DNA from: Rhodocyclaceae bacterium
GTDB lineage: Bacteria; Pseudomonadota; Gammaproteobacteria; Burkholderiales; CAIKXV01
Assembly: GCA_020248265.1 (NCBI GenBank)
Contig: JADCHX010000019.1
Span: 62,001-126,000 of the forward strand
Reading direction: 5' to 3'
Length of the DNA: 64,000 bases
Part shown: piece after piece, positions 11,600-21,212 of the stretch
How the letters are laid out: each line of letters starts with the position of its first letter
Position numbering within the stretch: the first letter of the stretch is position 1
Program-made: the position numbers and the translations under genes
The notes under the pieces: model-generated
Seen by the model: only the letters and a program-made list of their open reading frames with translations
What the model was told of the DNA's origin: nothing
Databases searched by the model: none

Positions 11600-11629
11600 T
11601 TGACTTGGGAGAGAACCCACGCCGATAAT
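11600..11629 (+). promoter_or_regulatory. Sigma-70 promoter of pepA
   Basis: TTGACT (11600-11605) and GATAAT (11624-11629) with an 18-base spacer predict a start near 11636, about 45 bases before the pepA ATG. Each hexamer has one mismatch to consensus. It is the best-looking housekeeping promoter in the window. Confidence 0.65.
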
Positions 11630-11680
11630 CGGACGCAGCATGGCAGCGGCCAGAGCGGTTACCTGAGCGAGGGACATCAG

Positions 11681-13177
11681 ATGGAATTTAGCATAAAGAC
11701 CGGCAGCCCCGAGAAGCTGAAGAGCGCGTGCGCCGTGGTCGGCGTGTTCCAGACGCGCGAATTGTCGGCCTCTGCGCTGGCAGTCGACAAGGCGACCCGC
11801 GGCGCGCTGTCCGCCATCGTCAAGCAGGGCGATTTCGACGGCAAGGCGGGCACCACCCTGCTCGTGCCCCGGGTCGAGGGAAAGGTGTTCGAACGCATAC
11901 TGCTGGTCGGGCTCGGTCCGGCCGGAGAATTCCGCGAGAAAGGCTACCGAGAGGCTGTGCGCGCGGCGGTATCGGCGCTGCGTCAGACCGGCGCCCGCGA
12001 TGCACTGCTGTGCCTGACCGAGGTGCCGGTGGCCGGCCGCAGCCAGGCATGGGCGATCACGCAGGCCGTCGTCGTCGCGATGGAAACGCTCTACCGATTC
12101 GAGCAGATGAAGAGCCAGCCGGAGCGCAGCGCGCCCGCGCTCCGCTCGCTCTCGCTGAAGGTCAATGCGCGAAGCAACGTCGATGCCGAGGCTGCACTTG
12201 CCCAGGGCGTCGCCACCGCGCAGGGGATGAACCTCGCCAGAGACCTCGCGAACCTGCCGCCGAACATCTGCCATCCGACCTATCTGGCGGCACAGGCGGC
12301 GGCGCTGGCAAGGTCGCACCGCCTCAAGCTCGAGGTACTCGATCAGAAGGACATGGAGCGGCTCGGCATGGGCGCCCTGCTCGCCGTCGCGAGGGGCAGC
12401 CGGCAGCCCCCGAAGCTCATCTCGCTGGCATGGAACGGCGGCGATCGCAAGTCGGCACCGGTGGTGCTGATCGGCAAGGGAATCACCTTCGATACCGGCG
12501 GCATCTCGATGAAGTCGCCCGCTGAAATGGACGAGATGAAGTTCGACATGGCCGGTGGTGCCAGCGTCCTCGGCACCATGAAGGCAGTGGCGATGCTCAA
12601 GCTGCCGATCAACGTGATCGGCGTCGTGGCCGCGGCCGAGAACATGCCCGGCGGCAATGCCACCCGACCCGGCGACATCGTGACCACGATGTCCGGCCAG
12701 ACGGTCGAGATCCTGAACACAGATGCCGAGGGGCGGCTGGTGCTGTGCGACGCGATGACCTGGTGCGAACGCCACCAGCCGGCGCTGGTGATCGACATCG
12801 CAACCCTGACCGGCGCCTGCGTGATCGCGCTCGGCCATGTCGCCTCGGGCCTGTACGCGAACAACGAGACGCTGGCGCGCGAGGTACAGCAGGCCGGCGA
12901 TGCCGCCTGGGACCGCGTCTGGCAGATGCCGCTGTGGGACGACTACCAGGAGCAGTTGAAGAGCAACTTCGCCGACTTCGCGAACATTGGCGGCCGGCCG
13001 GCCGGCAGCGTGACCGCCGCCTGCTACCTCGCGCGTTTCGCGCGCAAGTTTCCCTGGGCACACCTGGACATCGCCGGTACCGCCTGGAAGTCCGGGCGCG
13101 ACAAGGGGGCGACCGGGCGTCCGGTACCCCTGCTCACCGAGTTCCTGGTGGCGCGCGCCCGTGCGGCACGAGCATGA
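11681..13177 (+). CDS. pepA: Leucyl aminopeptidase (cytosol aminopeptidase, M17)
   Basis: It is a hexameric dizinc/manganese exopeptidase that removes N-terminal residues from peptides; E. coli PepA also binds DNA. The 498 residues are typical. The catalytic domain shows GKGITFDTGGISMKS (Lys and Asp metal ligands) and the family signature NTDAEGRL with metal-binding Asp/Glu. ATG 11681 is preceded by GAGGG at 8-12 bases and is the family start. It leads the pepA-holC-valS order found in many Proteobacteria. Confidence 0.96.
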   Translation: MEFSIKTGSPEKLKSACAVVGVFQTRELSASALAVDKATRGALSAIVKQGDFDGKAGTTLLVPRVEGKVFERILLVGLGPAGEFREKGYREAVRAAVSALRQTGARDALLCLTEVPVAGRSQAWAITQAVVVAMETLYRFEQMKSQPERSAPALRSLSLKVNARSNVDAEAALAQGVATAQGMNLARDLANLPPNICHPTYLAAQAAALARSHRLKLEVLDQKDMERLGMGALLAVARGSRQPPKLISLAWNGGDRKSAPVVLIGKGITFDTGGISMKSPAEMDEMKFDMAGGASVLGTMKAVAMLKLPINVIGVVAAAENMPGGNATRPGDIVTTMSGQTVEILNTDAEGRLVLCDAMTWCERHQPALVIDIATLTGACVIALGHVASGLYANNETLAREVQQAGDAAWDRVWQMPLWDDYQEQLKSNFADFANIGGRPAGSVTAACYLARFARKFPWAHLDIAGTAWKSGRDKGATGRPVPLLTEFLVARARAARA

Positions 13178-13246
13178 CCGGTCATCGCCGTTGACGATGC
13201 CTGACCGTCCATCCATGCCAGACTCATCGACCACGGCCGGTGCGCG

Positions 13247-13708
13247 ATGACCCGGATCGACTTCTACACCAATGTCGAGTCGCGCGAGCGCACCGCCTGC
13301 ACCATCGCTGCCAAGGCACTGGAGCGGGGGATGCGCCTGCTGGTCCTCACCGCCGACGAAGCCCAGTCCGACCGGCTCGACCGGCTGCTGTGGACATTCG
13401 CACAGCTCAGCTTCCTGCCGCATGTACGGGCCAACCATCCGCTGGCTGCGCAGACGCCGGTGATCGTCGACCATGCCTTCGATCCGCTGCCGCACGACGA
13501 GGTGCTGCTCAACCTGACCGATGCGACGCCGCAGGTGTTCAGCCGCTTCCAGCGCCTGGTCGAGATCGTCTCGCTCGACCCCGATGACCGCCAGCGGGCA
13601 CGGGGCCGATGGCGCTTCTACTCCGAGCGCGGGTATCCGCTCGCGTCGCACGACCTGGCGAAGCCCGCGCATAGCGGCGCTGCCGCCCCGCGCGGCGTGG
13701 CAGGCTGA
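13247..13708 (+). CDS. holC: DNA polymerase III chi subunit
   Basis: Chi links the clamp loader to single-strand binding protein at the replication fork. The 153-residue protein begins MTRIDFYTNVESRERTACTIAAKAL, the HolC pattern, with the conserved RLDRLLWTFAQLSFLPH (W and the F-L-P-H segment) at about residues 45-62 and LLNLTDATPQVFSRFQRLVEIVS further on. The basic/Ala C-terminal tail is variable. Its position after pepA and before valS supports the assignment. Confidence 0.92.
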   Translation: MTRIDFYTNVESRERTACTIAAKALERGMRLLVLTADEAQSDRLDRLLWTFAQLSFLPHVRANHPLAAQTPVIVDHAFDPLPHDEVLLNLTDATPQVFSRFQRLVEIVSLDPDDRQRARGRWRFYSERGYPLASHDLAKPAHSGAAAPRGVAG

Positions 13709-13716
13709 TCCAGGCG

Positions 13717-14244
13717 ATGGCAGAGAAACCACTCGACCCTGCCCAGGCTGGCGGTGACTCGGACGAGGTGCTCGAAAAGCTCGAAGCACTGCTCGGACGA
13801 TCGCGCGGGCCGGATTCGCGCGGCGAAGATCCGCCGGCCAGGGCACAGATCCCGACGCTCGACGAACCGGTCCACTGGCCCGCGCCGGCTGCAGGCCTGC
13901 ATGCCATCCCTGTCGGCGGACACATCCCGACGCTGACCGAACCGGTCGCACTGCCGGGCAAGAGCCTGCGGCAGCCGGCGCCAGACCCGATGAGCCGCCA
14001 GGCACTGCGCCAGCGCGTCGAATCCCTCCTCGATCCCGACCTCGAGCAGCGGCTGTACCGGCGTGCGCTGGCCGACCTCGAGCGCACCCTGATCGATGTC
14101 GAGCGCGGCTTTCGCGACGAACTCGCTGCCTGGCGCGAAGAACACATGGCGCAGATGCGCGACCAGGTCCGGGGCGAGATCGAGCGCGCGGTCGACGAAG
14201 CGGTGGCCGAGCTGGCGCGCCGGCGGGGGCCCGGCTCGCGCTGA
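13717..14244 (+). CDS. Hypothetical protein with repeated IPTLxEPV motifs (DUF2486-like)
   Basis: This 175-residue protein lies between holC and valS. It has two copies of an 8-residue motif, IPTLDEPV (about 45-52) and IPTLTEPV (about 70-77), in a Pro/Ala-rich low-complexity N-terminal half. The C-terminal half is a predicted long charged helix (residues 90-170, LRQRVESLLDPDLEQRLYRR ... VRGEIERAVDEAVAELARRR), probably coiled coil. It has no signal peptide or membrane span. Betaproteobacterial proteins at this locus with an 'IP-x-LT' motif are called DUF2486, as I recall; the function is unknown. The motif spacing suggests short linear peptides for partner binding. Confidence 0.7.
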   Translation: MAEKPLDPAQAGGDSDEVLEKLEALLGRSRGPDSRGEDPPARAQIPTLDEPVHWPAPAAGLHAIPVGGHIPTLTEPVALPGKSLRQPAPDPMSRQALRQRVESLLDPDLEQRLYRRALADLERTLIDVERGFRDELAAWREEHMAQMRDQVRGEIERAVDEAVAELARRRGPGSR

Positions 14245-14289
14245 ACGGGCTGGCCGGCAGGCCTGCCGGGGGGCGGCGCTGCCTGCCCC

Positions 14290-14295
14290 TATAAT
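14290..14295 (+). promoter_or_regulatory. Consensus -10 hexamer before valS
   Basis: TATAAT at 14290-14295 lies 38 bases before the valS ATG, with no good -35 at the right distance. A perfect palindrome CCGGCAGGCCTGCCGG lies just upstream (about 14253-14268). valS may thus have its own start as well as readthrough from holC. Confidence 0.4.
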
Positions 14296-14333
14296 CGTCG
14301 GCCAACCACACTCGCCAGCACGCGCCACGATCC

Positions 14334-17201
14334 ATGGAACTTCCGAAGAGCTTCGACCCGGGTAGCATCGAATCGTTCTGGGGCCCGGAATGGGAGCGCC
14401 GCGGCTACTTCGCCGCCGGAACCGAAGCAGGCCGTCCGGCGTTCGCGATCCAGCTGCCACCGCCGAACGTGACCGGCATCCTGCACATGGGCCATGCGTT
14501 CAACCAGACGATCATGGACGCGCTGACCCGCTACCACCGGATGCGCGGCTTCAACACGCTCTGGCTGCCGGGCACCGACCATGCCGGCATCGCCACCCAG
14601 ATCGTGGTCGAGCGGCAGCTGGAGGCGAAGGGACAGTCGCGCCATGCCCTGGGCCGCGAGGCTTTCATCGAGCAGGTCTGGGACTGGAAGCGCTACTCCG
14701 GCGACACCATCATCAACCAGATGAAGCGCCTCGGCGCCTCGGCGGACTTCGAACGCGAGTACTTCACGATGGACGAGTCGCTGTCGACCGTGGTGGTCGA
14801 CACGTTCGTTCGTCTGTACGAGCAGGGCCTGATCTACCGCGGCAAGCGGCTCGTCAACTGGGATCCGAAGCTCGGCACGGCGGTCTCCGACCTGGAGGTG
14901 GAGAGCGAGGAGGAAGACGGCCGCCTGTGGGAAATCCGCTACCCGATCGCCGGCAGCGCAGACGGTGGCCTGGTGGTTGCGACCACCCGCCCCGAGACGA
15001 TGCTCGGCGATGTGGCCGTCGCCGTGCACCCGGACGACGAACGTTACCGCGCGCTGGTCGGGCGCAGCCTGATGCTGCCGCTCTGCGGGCGCGAGATCCC
15101 GGTGATCGCCGATGCCTATGTCGACCCGGCGTTCGGCACCGGCTGCGTGAAGATCACCCCGGCGCACGACTTCAACGACTTCCAGGTCGGCGAGCGCCAC
15201 GGGCTGGCGCCGATCGGCATCCTGACCCTGGACGCGAAGTTGAACGACCATGCGCCGGAGAAGTACCGCGGCATGGATCGTTACGTCGCACGCAAGGCGG
15301 TGCTGGCCGATCTGCGCGAGGCCGGCCTGCTGGTGGGCGAGAAGCCGCACAAGATGATGGTGCCGCGCTGCGCGCGCACCGGCGAGGTGGTCGAGCCGAT
15401 GCTCACCGACCAGTGGTTCGTCGCGATGGGCAAGCCAGCCCCGGAAGGCACACTGCATCCCGGACGGTCGATCAGCGCGGTCGCGCGCGATGCGGTGCGC
15501 GATGGCCAGGTACGCTTCTTCCCCGAGAACTGGACAAGCACCTACAACCAGTGGCTGGACAACATCCAGGACTGGTGCATCTCGCGCCAGCTCTGGTGGG
15601 GCCACCAGATCCCGGCCTGGTACGGTCCCGATGGCCATGTCTACGTCGCACGCAGCGAAGCCGATGCGCTGGCACAGGCACGCGCGCGCGGCAGCGCCGG
15701 CCCGCTCACGCGCGACCCCGACGTGCTCGACACCTGGTACTCCTCGGCGCTGGTCTGCTTCTCGACGCTCGGCTGGCCGGAGGCCGCAAAGCCCGACGCG
15801 GCGTCTGCGCAGAAGGGTGCCTACGACCTCTACCTGCCGTCTTCGGTGCTGGTGACCGGCTACGAGATCATCTTCTTCTGGGTGGCGCGCATGGTGATGA
15901 TGACCCTGCACTTCACCGGCCGGATTCCGTTCCGCGACGTCTACATCCACGGCATCGTGCGCGATGCCGAGGGCAAGAAGATGTCGAAGTCCGAGGGCAA
16001 CACGATCGACCCGGTCGATCTGATCGACGGCATCGCGATCGAGCCGCTGCTGGAGAAGCGCACGACCGGCTTGCGGCGTCCCGAGACCGCGCCGAAGGTC
16101 GCGGCGCGCACGAAGAAGGAGTTCCCTGCCGGCATCCCGCCCTACGGCGCCGATGCCCTGCGCTTCACGATGGCCGCCTACGCGACGCTCGGGCGCAACG
16201 TGAACTTCGACTTCAAGCGCTGCGAGGGCTACCGCAACTTCTGCAACAAGCTCTGGAATGCCACGCGCTTCGTGCTGATGAACACCGATGGCCACGACTG
16301 CGGGCTGGACGAACAGGCGGCCGTGGTGCTGTCCGATGCCGACCGCTGGATCATCGGCGAACTGCAGCGGGTGGAAGCCGAGGTGGCGCGCGGCTTCGCC
16401 GACTACCGGCTCGACAACGTCGCGCAGGCGATCTACCGCTTCGCCTGGGACGAGTACTGCGACTGGTACGTCGAACTGGCGAAGGTGCAGTTGCAGGACG
16501 AAGACCCGGCCGCGCAGCGCGGTACCCGGCGCACGCTGCTGCGCGTGCTCGAGGCCACGCTGCGCCTGGCGCATCCGGTGATTCCATTCATCACCGAAGC
16601 GCTCTGGCAGACGGTGTCGGTGGCCGCCGGCAGGCGCCGCTCGGACGAGACCTCCAGCATCATGGTGCAGCCGTATCCGCAGCCGCAGCCGGAGCGGGTC
16701 GATCCGGCCAGCGACGCCGCGATCGAGCGCCTGAAGGCGCTGGTCAATGCCTGCCGCCAGTTGCGCGGGGAGCTGAACCTCTCGCCAGCGCAGAAGGTAC
16801 CGCTGGTGGCCTTCGGCGACGACGGCACGGTCGCCCGGTTCGGGCACTACCTGGTACCGCTTGCCCGGCTGTCGACGGTCACCGTCGCCGATGACGCGCC
16901 AGCGGGCTCGGGCACGGGTACCGCAGCGGCGGACGACGGCGCCGCGGACGCACCGGTCGCCGTGGTGGGGACCACGCGCCTGGTTCTGAAGGTCGAGGTG
17001 GACATCGTTGCCGAGCGCGAACGCCTCGGCAAGGAGGCCGCCCGGCTCGAGAACGAGATCGCGAAAGCGCACGGCAAGCTCGCCAACGAGAACTTCGTGG
17101 CGCGCGCGCCGGCCCAGGTTCTCGAACAGGAGAAGGCGCGGCTGGCCGGATTCACCGCGACGCTGGAAAAGGTCAGCGCCCAGTTGGCGCGGTTGAAGTG
17201 A
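14334..17201 (+). CDS. valS: Valyl-tRNA synthetase
   Basis: It charges tRNA-Val and edits mischarged threonine. The 955-residue class I synthetase shows the HIGH-type motif HMGH in [15 protein letters not shown] (about residues 42-56), the KMSKS loop as [10 protein letters not shown] (about 543-552), the central CP1 editing domain with [10 protein letters not shown], an anticodon-binding domain, and a C-terminal coiled-coil arm (about 880-955). Between the anticodon domain and the coiled coil is a low-complexity Gly/Ala/Asp insert (around residue 855-875) that looks like a lineage-specific linker. Confidence 0.97.
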   Translation: MELPKSFDPGSIESFWGPEWERRGYFAAGTEAGRPAFAIQLPPPNVTGILHMGHAFNQTIMDALTRYHRMRGFNTLWLPGTDHAGIATQIVVERQLEAKGQSRHALGREAFIEQVWDWKRYSGDTIINQMKRLGASADFEREYFTMDESLSTVVVDTFVRLYEQGLIYRGKRLVNWDPKLGTAVSDLEVESEEEDGRLWEIRYPIAGSADGGLVVATTRPETMLGDVAVAVHPDDERYRALVGRSLMLPLCGREIPVIADAYVDPAFGTGCVKITPAHDFNDFQVGERHGLAPIGILTLDAKLNDHAPEKYRGMDRYVARKAVLADLREAGLLVGEKPHKMMVPRCARTGEVVEPMLTDQWFVAMGKPAPEGTLHPGRSISAVARDAVRDGQVRFFPENWTSTYNQWLDNIQDWCISRQLWWGHQIPAWYGPDGHVYVARSEADALAQARARGSAGPLTRDPDVLDTWYSSALVCFSTLGWPEAAKPDAASAQKGAYDLYLPSSVLVTGYEIIFFWVARMVMMTLHFTGRIPFRDVYIHGIVRDAEGKKMSKSEGNTIDPVDLIDGIAIEPLLEKRTTGLRRPETAPKVAARTKKEFPAGIPPYGADALRFTMAAYATLGRNVNFDFKRCEGYRNFCNKLWNATRFVLMNTDGHDCGLDEQAAVVLSDADRWIIGELQRVEAEVARGFADYRLDNVAQAIYRFAWDEYCDWYVELAKVQLQDEDPAAQRGTRRTLLRVLEATLRLAHPVIPFITEALWQTVSVAAGRRRSDETSSIMVQPYPQPQPERVDPASDAAIERLKALVNACRQLRGELNLSPAQKVPLVAFGDDGTVARFGHYLVPLARLSTVTVADDAPAGSGTGTAAADDGAADAPVAVVGTTRLVLKVEVDIVAERERLGKEAARLENEIAKAHGKLANENFVARAPAQVLEQEKARLAGFTATLEKVSAQLARLK

Positions 17202-17223
17202 AGGCGCGCCGCGCCCGATCTCC

Positions 17224-17252
17224 CAGCGGCTGCGCCTGGCGCGCAGCCGCTG
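17224..17252. terminator. Bidirectional hairpin between valS and the HD-GYP-like gene
   Basis: CAGCGGCTGCGC (17224-17235) pairs perfectly with GCGCAGCCGCTG (17241-17252) across 5 bases, midway in the 96-base convergent spacer. There is no strong T-run on either side, so it may work with Rho. It is the only structured element there. Confidence 0.5.
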
Positions 17253-17297
17253 ACTGTCGGTGAATGCCCGCGCGGGGTTCCCGGTCCCCGGAACGGC

Positions 17298-18428
17298 TCA
17301 GCGTGCGTAACCCCACAGCCGCTCCAGGTCGAAGCGGTGGAGCGCCGGATCGAACGACACGAAGCTGCGGATGGACGTGGCGATCTTCGATGCCTGGCGC
17401 ACGGTGGGCTGCGGCAGCGGCTCGTCCTTCGGGTTGAGCACGCTGACCAGCACCGGCTGGCCACCGGGGGCGTTGTGCGTGATCACGGCGACCTCGCGGT
17501 TGGCCAGGCGCGCCAGCGTGCCCGGAGGATGCACGCCCATGAACCGGAACAGGATGCCGGCGAGCATCGGATCGACGCCGCTGCGCCGTCCGCGCAGGAT
17601 ATCGTGCGCGGCCGCCGAGGGCAGCTTGGGCGGCCGGTAGAAGCGCTCCCCGGTCTTCGCGCAATAGATGTCCGCGAGCGCGATCAGCCGGGCAGGCAGG
17701 GCGATCATCGATCCGGTCAGCCCGCGCGGGTAGCCACGACCGTCGAGCAGCTCATGATGGTCGGCGACCGCGGCCAGCCAGACCTCATCGACCACTCCGC
17801 GTGCCTGCAGCCACGCATGGCTGCGTTCCGGGTGCGCGGCGATCTGCGCGCGCTCCTCCGGTTCGAGCTGGGCGCCGCGACTGTTCAGCCGGTCCTGCAG
17901 GGCGTGCATGCCGGCATTCATCGTCAGCGCGGCGCAGATCATTGATCGCTGCTCGGCCCCGGGCAGGCTCAGCTCGTTGGCGATCAGTTCGCAGATCAGG
18001 GCGACCGCGATGCTGTGACGCACGCAGTAGGAGGCGCTGCGGTCCAGCGCGATCCAGCCGAGGCACGCGTCCTGGTCGGTCGCGATCACGGCCCGCAGCG
18101 AGTCGGCCATGCGCAGCACCTGCGGCACGACGCCCTGCCCGACGCCGGCATCGAACACCGCGCGCAGCGACGCGGCCACCTCGCCGAGCGCCGTGAACGG
18201 CGACAGGATCTCCGACACGTCCAGGTCACCGAGGTCTTCGGCGCGCGCGAACAGCTTGCGGGCGTTCAGGCGGCCGATCTGCACCGCACCGTCGAGCACG
18301 GTCCCCCGCGCCAGCAACAGCACGCCATAGCGATCGTAGACATCCCACGGCAGGGTCTGGCCCAGCAGTTCGGGCGTGATTTCGATCGGGCGCAGCATCT
18401 GGATGCGTTCGGAAATGCCGGTCGGCAA
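17298..18428 (-). CDS. Degenerate HD-GYP domain protein, probably not a catalytic phosphodiesterase
   Basis: HD-GYP proteins normally hydrolyse cyclic-di-GMP. In this 376-residue protein the GYP side is intact (HHELLDGRGYPRGLTG, residues 224-239) and the first histidine region (VRHSIAVALI, 137-146) is there. But the HD dyad segment, normally LLHDIGK, reads LTMNAGM (168-174), so His, Asp and Lys are all lost. The N terminus has a LRPIEITPELLGQTLPWDVYDRYGVLLLARG segment as in PilZ-less HD-GYP sensors, and the C terminus has a beta-rich extension. The start is ATG 18428 or ATG 18398 (MLRPIEI); I give the longer. It probably acts as a cyclic-di-GMP or protein-binding adaptor (inference). Confidence 0.8.
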   Translation of the reverse strand: MPTGISERIQMLRPIEITPELLGQTLPWDVYDRYGVLLLARGTVLDGAVQIGRLNARKLFARAEDLGDLDVSEILSPFTALGEVAASLRAVFDAGVGQGVVPQVLRMADSLRAVIATDQDACLGWIALDRSASYCVRHSIAVALICELIANELSLPGAEQRSMICAALTMNAGMHALQDRLNSRGAQLEPEERAQIAAHPERSHAWLQARGVVDEVWLAAVADHHELLDGRGYPRGLTGSMIALPARLIALADIYCAKTGERFYRPPKLPSAAAHDILRGRRSGVDPMLAGILFRFMGVHPPGTLARLANREVAVITHNAPGGQPVLVSVLNPKDEPLPQPTVRQASKIATSIRSFVSFDPALHRFDLERLWGYAR

Positions 18429-18576
18429 CGGGGCGGGAGGCGGGACCGGCAGGTCGGAACAATGGACGGCAGGACGTTGCAGGACGCCGGATACCCTGCC
18501 CCTCTAACGGCAGCCTGGACGAAAACTTCAGCGCGGCGGGTACACGGCCATGCACGGGCGTTTGGTACGATCGGGT

Positions 18577-18804
18577 ATGAACCGCGTGCCAGCCCGCCCT
18601 GCCGCCGCCCGCGAAGCGTCCGATCCGCTGCCCCTGCCGCCGGTCGAGCCCGCGCTCGAGGACTGCTGCGGCAGTGGCTGCACGCCATGCATCTTCGACC
18701 TCTACCACGATGCGTACGACCGCTACCAGTCGGCGCTGGACGCCTGGCACGCCCGGCAGGCCGTGGCCGGCACCGGCAAGGCCGGATCCGACAGCCCCGC
18801 ATGA
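18577..18804 (+). CDS. Small oxidoreductase-like domain protein (PF09791 type)
   Basis: This is a 75-residue soluble protein with the cysteine signature CCGSGCTPCIFDLYHDAYDRY (Cys doublet, then C-x3-C-x2-C pattern) after a Pro-rich N terminus. It is the family usually called 'oxidoreductase-like, N-terminal'. The biochemical role is unproven; the cysteines suggest metal or redox chemistry. I used ATG 18577; ATG 18550 in frame is possible. Its stop overlaps the ABC ATPase start (ATGA at 18801-18804), so it heads that operon. It is divergent from the HD-GYP-like gene. Confidence 0.75.
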   Translation: MNRVPARPAAAREASDPLPLPPVEPALEDCCGSGCTPCIFDLYHDAYDRYQSALDAWHARQAVAGTGKAGSDSPA

Positions 18805-19544
18805 TCCATGTGCGCGGCCTGTGCCGGTCATTCGGCGAGCGCGTTGCACTCGCCCCGCTGACCGCGCATTTCGCGCGCGGCCGGGTGAGTGTGCTTCTCG
18901 GCCCGAGCGGCTGCGGCAAGTCGACGCTGCTGCGGCTGCTGATCGGTCTGATCGAACCTGACGCAGGCTCGGTCGAGATCGACGGCGTCGTGCTCGGCCC
19001 GGCGACCGTCGAGCCGCTGCGCCACCGTACCGGCTACGTGATCCAGGACGGCGGGCTGTTCCCGCACCTGACCGCCCGCGACAACATCACCCTGCTCGCC
19101 CGGCACCTGGGCTGGGACAGCGGGCGCATCGGCGAGCGCCTCGGCTCGGTGGTCGAACTCGCGCGCATCGATCCGCGCCTGCTCGACCAGTATCCCGGCA
19201 CACTGTCCGGCGGCGAGCGCCAGCGCGTCGGCATCGCGCGCGCCCTGCTGCCCGATCCGCCGCTGCTGCTCTGCGATGAACCGTTGTCCGCGCTCGACCC
19301 GATCACCCGCGACGAACTGCAGCGGGAGTTGCGCGACCTGTTCGACGCACTCGGCAAGACGGTACTCTGGGTCACGCACGACCTGCATGAGGCTGCCGCG
19401 CTGGCGGACGACATCCTGCTGATGCGCGCCGGGCAGGTGGTGCAACGGGGGGCCCTGTCCGACCTGATGGAACATCCCGCCGACCCGTTCGTCACGCAGT
19501 TCATCCGCGCACAGCACGGCCCGCTGCCGGGTGGCGGACGATGA
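18801..19544 (+). CDS. ABC transporter ATP-binding protein, osmoprotectant/quaternary amine type
   Basis: It supplies ATP hydrolysis for the fused permease/binding protein encoded next. The 247-residue ATPase has Walker A GPSGCGKST (about 33-41), Q-loop VIQDGG, signature LSGGERQRVGIARAL (about 137-151), Walker B LLLCDEP and the switch His in VTHDLHEA. It is short: it lacks the CBS domains of OpuCA/ProV. ATG 18801 overlaps the previous stop and its own stop overlaps the next start by 4 bases, so translational coupling is likely. The substrate is inferred from the partner. Confidence 0.9.
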   Translation: MIHVRGLCRSFGERVALAPLTAHFARGRVSVLLGPSGCGKSTLLRLLIGLIEPDAGSVEIDGVVLGPATVEPLRHRTGYVIQDGGLFPHLTARDNITLLARHLGWDSGRIGERLGSVVELARIDPRLLDQYPGTLSGGERQRVGIARALLPDPPLLLCDEPLSALDPITRDELQRELRDLFDALGKTVLWVTHDLHEAAALADDILLMRAGQVVQRGALSDLMEHPADPFVTQFIRAQHGPLPGGGR

Positions 19545-21205
19545 CGGCGTCGGGCGCGGCGCCACACTGCCGGTTCGCCCGGACCCTCGCCATGGCGATG
19601 GTGGCGATGGTGCTGGCCTCGGCTGCGGCGCAGGCGGGGACGGCGCGCGCGCCAGGGAGCACGGGCGCCGGGCCGGACCGGCCGGCCGCCGGCACGCTGG
19701 TGGTCGGCAGCAAGCGGTTCACGGAGTCCTACATCCTGGGCGAAATCCTGCGCCGCACGGCCGAGTCCGCCGGCGAAGCACGGGTACGCCACGAGCAGGG
19801 CCTGGGCAACACCGGCATCGTCCAGTCCGCACTGGCATCGGGCGCGATCGACCTCTACGTCGAGTACACCGGTACGCTGGCACGCGAGATCCTGCGCCTG
19901 GACGATCCGGACGACGCGGCGGCGATGGCCGAAGCGCTGCGGCAGCGCGGGCTCGCGATGTCGCGGCCGCTGGGCTTCAACAATACCTATGCGCTGGCGA
20001 TGCAGCGGGCGCAGGCAGCCCGACTGGGCATCGCCCGTATCTCCGACCTCGCGGCACACCCGGCGCTGCGCCTGGGCCTGACCCAGGAGTTCATCGGCCG
20101 CGCCGATGGCTGGCCCGGGCTGCGCAACCGCTACGCCCTGCCGTTCGGCACCCCCCGCGGCGTCGAGCACGGACTGAAGTTCGGCGCGCTCGCCGCCGGC
20201 CAGCTCGACGTGATCGACGTCTACTCGACCGACGCCGCGATCGAACGCCATGGCCTGCGGGTGCTGCAGGACGACCGCAGCTGGTTTCCGCGCTACGACG
20301 CGGTGCTGCTCTACCGTGCAGGGCTGGAGCACCGCCTGCCGCGCACCTACGCGGCGCTCATCGCCCTCGAGGGCCGCCTCGACGACGCGACGATGCGGGG
20401 CCTGAACGCCCGGGCGGAAGTCGGCGGTGAAACGTTCGCGGCGATCGCCGCCCGGTTCGTCGCCGGCCCGGCTCCTGGCGCCGACGGCACGCCACCGGCC
20501 ATGGCTGGCGATGCGTCACCGCGTCGGGGGCCGCCCGGCAGCGCCGGGCGCACCCTGTACGACGCCGTGTTCGACCAGGACTTCATCCGCCTCACCGGTG
20601 AACACCTGGTACTGGTGTTCGCCTCGCTGCTGCTGTCGATGTTCGTCGGCGTCCCGCTCGGCATCTGGTGCGCCGGCAGCGCATCGGCACGGCGCTGGGT
20701 GCTGCCGGCCGTCGGCCTGGTACAGACCATCCCGTCGCTGGCCCTGCTGGCCTTCCTGATCACGCTGTATTCACGCATCGGCATGCTGCCGGCGCTGACG
20801 GCCCTGTTCCTGTACGGTCTGCTGCCGATCGTGCGCAGCACCTGCGCCGGCCTGGACGCCATCCCGCAACCGCTCCGCGACTCGGCGCGCGCACTCGGAC
20901 TGCCACGCACCGCGCGCCTGATGCGCATCGAACTGCCGCTGGCGCTCGGGGCCATCCTCGCCGGCATACAGACCTCGGCGGTGATCAACGTCGGCACCGC
21001 CACCATCGCCGCCTTCATCGGTGCCGGTGGCTATGGCGAGCGCATCGCCACCGGCCTCGCCCTGAACGACGCCACGACGCTGCTTGCCGGCGCGCTGCCC
21101 GCGGCGGCGCTGGCGGTCCTGGTGCAGGTGCTGTTCTCGGCGCTGGAGCAACGGTTGCTGGCGCCACCGCTCAGGCAGGCTGCGCGCGATCGTCGCGGCG
21201 CCTGA
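19541..21205 (+). CDS. Fused substrate-binding protein and permease of a glycine betaine/choline-type ABC transporter
   Basis: This 554-residue protein joins two transporter parts in one chain. After a signal-anchor (about 12-33) comes an OpuAC/ProX-like binding domain (about 51-310: TLVVGSKRFTESYILGEILRRTAE, EQGLGNTGIVQSAL, IDLYVEYTGTLAREIL). A linker of about 35 residues follows, and then an MetI-type permease domain (about 345-550, with the coupling loop ALGLPRTARLMRIELPLALGAILAG). In the fused transporters I know best (OpuFB/EgtU, OpuABC) the permease comes first; here the binding domain is first. Likely ligands are compatible solutes or quaternary amines, by family only. Confidence 0.87.
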   Translation: MTASGAAPHCRFARTLAMAMVAMVLASAAAQAGTARAPGSTGAGPDRPAAGTLVVGSKRFTESYILGEILRRTAESAGEARVRHEQGLGNTGIVQSALASGAIDLYVEYTGTLAREILRLDDPDDAAAMAEALRQRGLAMSRPLGFNNTYALAMQRAQAARLGIARISDLAAHPALRLGLTQEFIGRADGWPGLRNRYALPFGTPRGVEHGLKFGALAAGQLDVIDVYSTDAAIERHGLRVLQDDRSWFPRYDAVLLYRAGLEHRLPRTYAALIALEGRLDDATMRGLNARAEVGGETFAAIAARFVAGPAPGADGTPPAMAGDASPRRGPPGSAGRTLYDAVFDQDFIRLTGEHLVLVFASLLLSMFVGVPLGIWCAGSASARRWVLPAVGLVQTIPSLALLAFLITLYSRIGMLPALTALFLYGLLPIVRSTCAGLDAIPQPLRDSARALGLPRTARLMRIELPLALGAILAGIQTSAVINVGTATIAAFIGAGGYGERIATGLALNDATTLLAGALPAAALAVLVQVLFSALEQRLLAPPLRQAARDRRGA

Positions 21206-21212
21206 CGACCGC

